In this document: piece by piece, positions 43,558-47,005 of the stretch | Numbering within the stretch: the first letter of the stretch is position 1 | Layout: every line of letters starts with the position of its first letter | Assembly: GCA_012034765.1 (NCBI GenBank) | Contig: JAAUOU010000021.1 | Location: 1 to 47,005 of the forward strand | Reading direction: 5' to 3' | Origin: Pleurocapsaceae cyanobacterium CSU_1_1 | GTDB lineage: Bacteria > Cyanobacteriota > Cyanobacteriia > Cyanobacteriales > Xenococcaceae | DNA length: 47,005 nucleotides | Made by a program: the position numbers and the translations under genes | Notes under the pieces: model-generated | The model's input: the letters and a program-made list of their open reading frames with translations, nothing else | The model's database searches: none | Told to the model about the DNA's origin: nothing

Positions 43558-44376
43558 ATGAATTCATATCTCGCCGCTGCTGTGCAAATGACCAGCAAAC
43601 CAGATCTCGCGAAAAACTTGGTCGAAGCAGAAGAATTAATCGAATTAGCCGTACGCCGAGGAGCAGAATTAGTTAGTTTACCTGAGAATTTTGCTTTTTT
43701 GGGCAAGGAAATGGACAAAGTTGCCCAAGCCAAGGAAATTGCCGACAAAACCGAGCATTTTCTCAAAAAAATGGCGCAGAGATTTCAAATTACAATTTTG
43801 GGTGGTGGCTTTCCCGTACCCGTAGGCGACAATCCAGAGAAAGCTTACAATACGGCATCTTTAGTTACTCCCGATGGTCAACAGGTAGCTCACTATCAAA
43901 AAGTCCATCTCTTCGACGTTAATGTTCCTGACGGCAACACTTATCAAGAATCTAGTACTGTGATGGCAGGAACTGTTATCCCAAGTATTTATGAATCAGA
44001 ACATTTGGGTAAATTAGGCTTATCCATTTGTTACGATGTACGCTTCCCAGAATTTTATCGCTATCTTTCTCGTCAGGGTGCAGATATTTTGTTTATTCCT
44101 GCTGCTTTTACTGCCTTTACAGGTAAAGATCATTGGCAAGTATTATTACAGGCAAGAGCGATCGAAAACACCTGCTATGTAATTGCTCCTGCTCAAACTG
44201 GAAACCACTATGAACGTCGTTATACCCACGGACACGCTATGATTATCGATCCTTGGGGGGTAATTCTTGCTGATGCAGGAAACGCGCCTGGAGTAGCCGT
44301 GGCAGAAATTAATCCCCAACGTTTACAGCAGGTACGCCAACAGATGCCATCATTACAGCATCGAGTCTTTGTTTAG
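43558..44376 (+). CDS. Nitrilase-superfamily amidase (Nit1-like, deaminated-glutathione/omega-amidase type)
   Basis: 272 residues. Catalytic triad: E43 in LVSLPENFAFLG, K115 in HYQKVHLFDVNVPDG and C158 in LGLSICYDVRFPEFYRYLSR. Nit1-type landmarks are RFQITILGGGFPVP, AFTAFTGKDHWQVLLQARAI and NTCYVIAPAQTGNHYERRYT, then HGHAMIIDPWG. Nit1 homologues hydrolyse deaminated glutathione, a metabolite-repair reaction. It sits just ahead of the NAD(P)HX repair gene, so two metabolite-repair enzymes lie side by side. Intact. Confidence 0.92.
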   Translation: MNSYLAAAVQMTSKPDLAKNLVEAEELIELAVRRGAELVSLPENFAFLGKEMDKVAQAKEIADKTEHFLKKMAQRFQITILGGGFPVPVGDNPEKAYNTASLVTPDGQQVAHYQKVHLFDVNVPDGNTYQESSTVMAGTVIPSIYESEHLGKLGLSICYDVRFPEFYRYLSRQGADILFIPAAFTAFTGKDHWQVLLQARAIENTCYVIAPAQTGNHYERRYTHGHAMIIDPWGVILADAGNAPGVAVAEINPQRLQQVRQQMPSLQHRVFV

Positions 44377-44492
44377 CTGGCGTTGAGGTAGTAGATAGAA
44401 GGGTTTAAATAGCACTCTCAAGACTGCATTCTCTGCTTATAACTATGATCAAATTGAGATAACCTGATGATATTGCTGATATCTCGAAGACG

Positions 44493-46034
44493 ATGAAAAA
44501 TATAGTTGAAACTGCGATCGTGTCTGCCGATCAGATGAGAGAAATTGAATCACAAATCTTCGCTTCAGGAATGCCTGTGGAGGCTTTGATGGAGAAGGCA
44601 GCGGGGTTGTGTTTTAACAAAATCATCAGTTTGTATCCCTTGGCAACAACTCCCTCAGTAGGAGTTTTAGCTGGACCAGGACATAACGGTGGTGATGCCT
44701 TAGTAATTGCCCGTGAACTCTATTTGGCGGGATATCAGGTTCAAATATATCGTCCGTTTTTTAAGCTTAAAGAATTAACGGCAAACCATGCTAACTATGT
44801 GGCAAGTTTAGGTATTACGTTCTACGAAGATATTCAGCCCTTAAGTCATTGTCAATTAATTGTTGATGGTTTGTTTGGCTTTGGTTTGACCCGCAATTTG
44901 CCAGAAAACATCATTAAGGCAATTGATATTATCAACAGTTGGTCGCAACCAGTGGTCAGCATCGATCTTCCTTCAGGCATCCATACTGATACAGGAGTAG
45001 TGATGGGAAACAGTATTAAGGCAACTCATACTCTTTGTTTAGGGTTGTGGAAAAGAGCCTTTTTTCAGGATCATGCTCTAGAATACTTGGGTCAAAGTAG
45101 TAGGATTGATTTTGGTTTACTACGACATCATATCTGGTCAGTATTGCCCCAACCTATAGCGCTCAAGCAGATCACCAAGGCGATCGCCCTAAGCTTCTTG
45201 CCCCTACCTCGCCCTGCCATTACCTATAAATATCGTCAAGGACACCTACTTTTAATTTGTGGCTCACGCACCTATGCAGGAGCAGCTATTTTATCTGCTT
45301 TGGGGGCGCGCTCAAGCGGAGTTGGCATGTTGTCGGTAGCTGTCCCCGAATCTCTCAAACCACTGCTTACTAGCCATTTACCCGAAGCTTTAATCGTTGA
45401 TTGTCCTGAAAATAAAGCAGGAGCGATCGCCTCTTTACCCTTCTCCAATACCGATCTAAGTAAGTTTGATGTAGTTGCTTGTGGCCCAGGTTTAACCAGT
45501 GGTGCTGCATCGGTAGTAATTAAACTTTTACAGTCTGACTGTTGTTTAGTCCTGGATGCTGATGGACTGAATATTTTGGCAGAACATAATGTGGGTGAGG
45601 TTTTAAATGAACGCACTGCACCAACGGTTTTAACGCCTCATGTGGGGGAATTTAAACGTTTATTTCCTGAAGTTACCGATCTAGACGATCGCCTCAATGC
45701 AGTTCAAACCGCAGCCCAAAAAACTGGCGCTATTGTTGTACTAAAAGGAGCGAGAACGGCGATCGCTAATCCTCAAGGATTGACTTGGCTGGTTGCTCAG
45801 AGTACCCCCGCCCTAGCCAGAGGTGGTAGTGGTGATGTGTTAACTGGGTTAACGGCAGGATTAGCTGCCCAAAGTAACCAAACTGAAGATAGCATGTTTA
45901 ATGCCGTAGCTACTGCTGCCTGGTGGCACGCTCAAGCAGGGATTAAAGCAGCGCAGGAACGGACTGAATTAGGAGTGGATGCGACAACTCTAGCCGAATA
46001 TTTAACGCCAACAATTAAGCAAATGTTTACTTGA
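44493..46034 (+). CDS. nnr: Bifunctional NAD(P)H-hydrate epimerase/dehydratase
   Basis: Repairs hydrated NAD(P)H. 513 residues. The N-terminal epimerase (YjeF_N, about 8-220) has GPGHNGGDALVIARELYLAG, VDGLFGFGLTRNLPENI and VVSIDLPSGIHTDTGVVMG. The C-terminal ADP-dependent dehydratase (about 235-513) has LLICGSRTYAGAAILSALGA, VVACGPGLTSGAASVV, VLDADGLNILAEH, TVLTPHVGEFKRLF, VVLKGARTAI and the nucleotide-site STPALARGGSGDVLTGLTAG. Both halves are complete in one frame. Likely grouped with the upstream amidase as metabolite repair. Confidence 0.95.
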   Translation: MKNIVETAIVSADQMREIESQIFASGMPVEALMEKAAGLCFNKIISLYPLATTPSVGVLAGPGHNGGDALVIARELYLAGYQVQIYRPFFKLKELTANHANYVASLGITFYEDIQPLSHCQLIVDGLFGFGLTRNLPENIIKAIDIINSWSQPVVSIDLPSGIHTDTGVVMGNSIKATHTLCLGLWKRAFFQDHALEYLGQSSRIDFGLLRHHIWSVLPQPIALKQITKAIALSFLPLPRPAITYKYRQGHLLLICGSRTYAGAAILSALGARSSGVGMLSVAVPESLKPLLTSHLPEALIVDCPENKAGAIASLPFSNTDLSKFDVVACGPGLTSGAASVVIKLLQSDCCLVLDADGLNILAEHNVGEVLNERTAPTVLTPHVGEFKRLFPEVTDLDDRLNAVQTAAQKTGAIVVLKGARTAIANPQGLTWLVAQSTPALARGGSGDVLTGLTAGLAAQSNQTEDSMFNAVATAAWWHAQAGIKAAQERTELGVDATTLAEYLTPTIKQMFT

Positions 46035-46065
46035 CAAACACACTCTTAATCTCTTAGTCACCATA

Positions 46066-46560
46066 GTGTTTAAATTTTTGTTATTTAGTTCCATCATACT
46101 CATTAGTCAGTTGCCAAAAGCCGATCTTAAATTTGAACAACTAAAAACGCAGCTTGAAAGTTATGGCTTTCAGGTCAATATTGCTGTTCCACCAAATATC
46201 AATTTCCCGAAGCAGCAGAATGGTTTAAGGCGAAAAGTTAGAAAGCCTTATGGTATGCTGCACCCCAAAAGTAAATCAATTTGGATTAATCCGATTGTAT
46301 TTGAACTCGGTGCTAGTACAGCGACTTTAATCCATGAAACCGTTCATGCTGCTCAATATTGTGCTGGCAACGGCAAGCTTCAGGCGATTAATTTAGAGCT
46401 TGAACCAATTCCCCAAGCGCTGCCCTTTTTTAAACGATACGTTGATACCCAACGTCAAAATTTGGAAAGAGAGGCTTATACAGTGCAGTCTCACCCCAAC
46501 AGTTATGAATTAGCTAGGTCATTGCTAGAACAGCATTGCCAGACTAAATCCGCTTGGTAA
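46066..46560 (+). CDS. Secreted HETVH putative metallopeptidase-like protein
   Basis: 164 residues; GTG start. A short hydrophobic signal (MFKFLLFSSIILISQL) precedes a mature domain. It has PYGMLHPKSKSIWINPIVFE, then LGASTATLIHETVHAAQYCA with a zinc-type HETVH at 90-94. QRQNLEREAYTVQSHP follows, where E136 is a candidate third ligand. The HExxH plus downstream ExxA(Y/F) pattern is that of small gluzincin-like proteins. I do not recognise the family. Peptidase activity is inference; a scaffold or dead relative is possible. It directly follows nnr by about 30 bp on the same strand. Confidence 0.7.
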   Translation: MFKFLLFSSIILISQLPKADLKFEQLKTQLESYGFQVNIAVPPNINFPKQQNGLRRKVRKPYGMLHPKSKSIWINPIVFELGASTATLIHETVHAAQYCAGNGKLQAINLELEPIPQALPFFKRYVDTQRQNLEREAYTVQSHPNSYELARSLLEQHCQTKSAW

Positions 46561-46713
46561 AGGTAATGTTTAATTTCTTCTCTTCGTAAAAATTTGGCGA
46601 TAAAATCAGAATAACTAATACTCGTTAAATCCAGCTTTTATCCTGATTCTACATGAACTGCGATCGCTACTCCAAAATAGCCATTGTTGATTGTATAGAT
46701 TGTTTTTAGTGAC

Positions 46714-47005
46714 TTACCCGACGTTCGCCTTACGGCAGAACGCGGGCTTCTGAAAACCTCTCAAGGTAGTCAGAACTAGTTTTGAGGTACTATTAGTAGT
46801 AGATACAACTATTACTGGATTCCCTTTAGACCGTTTTATAGTGGGGAACAAGTCCAGCCCCACTCTCTTGACATTGATAGAAGCTGAAATGTCTCTATCA
46901 ATCAAAAGGCTCAATTCTTCATCCCAATATTCTCTGATACCGCAATCAGTAAAAAACAAATTCATCTTTGTACGGCAAAAGCATTGATGTATATTGTGGA
47001 TTCAC
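46714..47005 (-). pseudogene. tnpB: TnpB (OrfB) C-terminal part, frameshifted and cut by the window edge
   Basis: The minus-strand frame entering from the right edge reads VNPQYTSMLLPYKDEFVF and then hits a stop. Dropping one base in the six-base homopolymer at 46951-46956 continues it as TDCGIREYWDEELSLLIDRD, then ISASINVKRVGLDLFPTIKR and a C-terminus with TNSTSKLVLTTLRGFQKP. DRDISASINVKR is the last RuvC aspartate region of IS200/IS605-type TnpB. The usual zinc-finger cysteines are degenerate: one Cys remains, and TSMLLPYKDEF takes the place of the first pair. This matches a distinct TnpB subgroup from the copy at 14941. The N-terminal part lies outside the window. Confidence 0.8.

Noticed and set aside
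1-47005. CRISPR array, tRNA or rRNA genes
   Set aside because: No regularly spaced repeats of CRISPR size and no tRNA T-loop or rRNA signatures were seen; the short tandem repeats present have 7-9 bp or 14 bp periods.

Overview
This is a chromosomal window from a cyanobacterium. The octamer GCGATCGC (HIP1) recurs throughout, inside and between genes. Many genes are cyanobacterial types: NdbB, PatD-like, cyAbrB-like, the SelD-neighbour flavoprotein family, a DUF2157 giant membrane protein, a DUF39 homocysteine protein and a RuvC-type TnpB. The base composition is AT-rich. There is no photosystem or ribosomal cluster, and I see no rRNA, tRNA or CRISPR. A non-heterocystous, Pleurocapsales- or Chroococcales-like host would fit, but that is inference.

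Layout. 1-2041: a decayed accessory stretch with a broken RAYT (REP-associated transposase) and its REP hairpins, a cyAbrB-like/DUF1963 chimera, and scraps of a glutamine-amidotransferase-like gene and a short-chain dehydrogenase. 2042-6770: a small membrane protein, then a 1316-residue DUF2157-type membrane protein. 6902-10745: a 50-residue membrane protein, a frameshifted WecG/TagA glycosyltransferase, an Hsp70-like protein, and mazEF behind a palindromic operator. 10917-14732: an HtrA protease (frameshifted linker) and recG. 14941-15857: a deleted IS200/IS605-type tnpB. 16101-21910: lepB, a nucleoside-phosphorylase-like protein, a (p)ppGpp synthetase/hydrolase, a PatD-like protein, an M48 protease and a DUF456 protein. 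22023-26639: ndbB, a PlsC-like acyltransferase, a candidate MITE, a HAD hydrolase, an Hpt protein and a four-cysteine membrane protein. 26659-31622: a double RNase III-fold protein, Uma2, lipA, a response regulator, a small membrane protein and an AI-2E exporter. 31722-36010: DUF39, an MBL-fold protein, a Na+/Ca2+ antiporter and a TPR protein. 36200-38931: a compact ABC ATPase-rsmG-coaBC run. 38940-43000: a DUF4160/DUF2442 pair, a SelD-neighbour flavoprotein, a nucleotide-sugar epimerase and DAHP synthase. 43079-46560: cdd, a nitrilase-family amidase, the NAD(P)HX repair enzyme and a secreted HETVH protein. The right edge cuts through a second tnpB.

Most of the window is housekeeping metabolism in short independent units rather than one large pathway. 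Two things stand out. First, an unusually high number of conserved genes carry a single-base frameshift, often at a homopolymer: wecG, htrA, plsC-like, HAD, AI-2E, the TPR protein start, the SelD-neighbour flavoprotein and the terminal tnpB. This points either to uncorrected sequencing indels or to real gene erosion. Second, there is a rich population of small non-coding repeats: REP hairpins, a five-copy element with core AGCTAATCCTTTAGGG, a candidate MITE and short tandem repeats. Some of them are inserted in reading frame or supply stop codons. The most interesting single gene is the tandem RNase III-fold protein, in which both domains appear to lack part of the catalytic acidic set.
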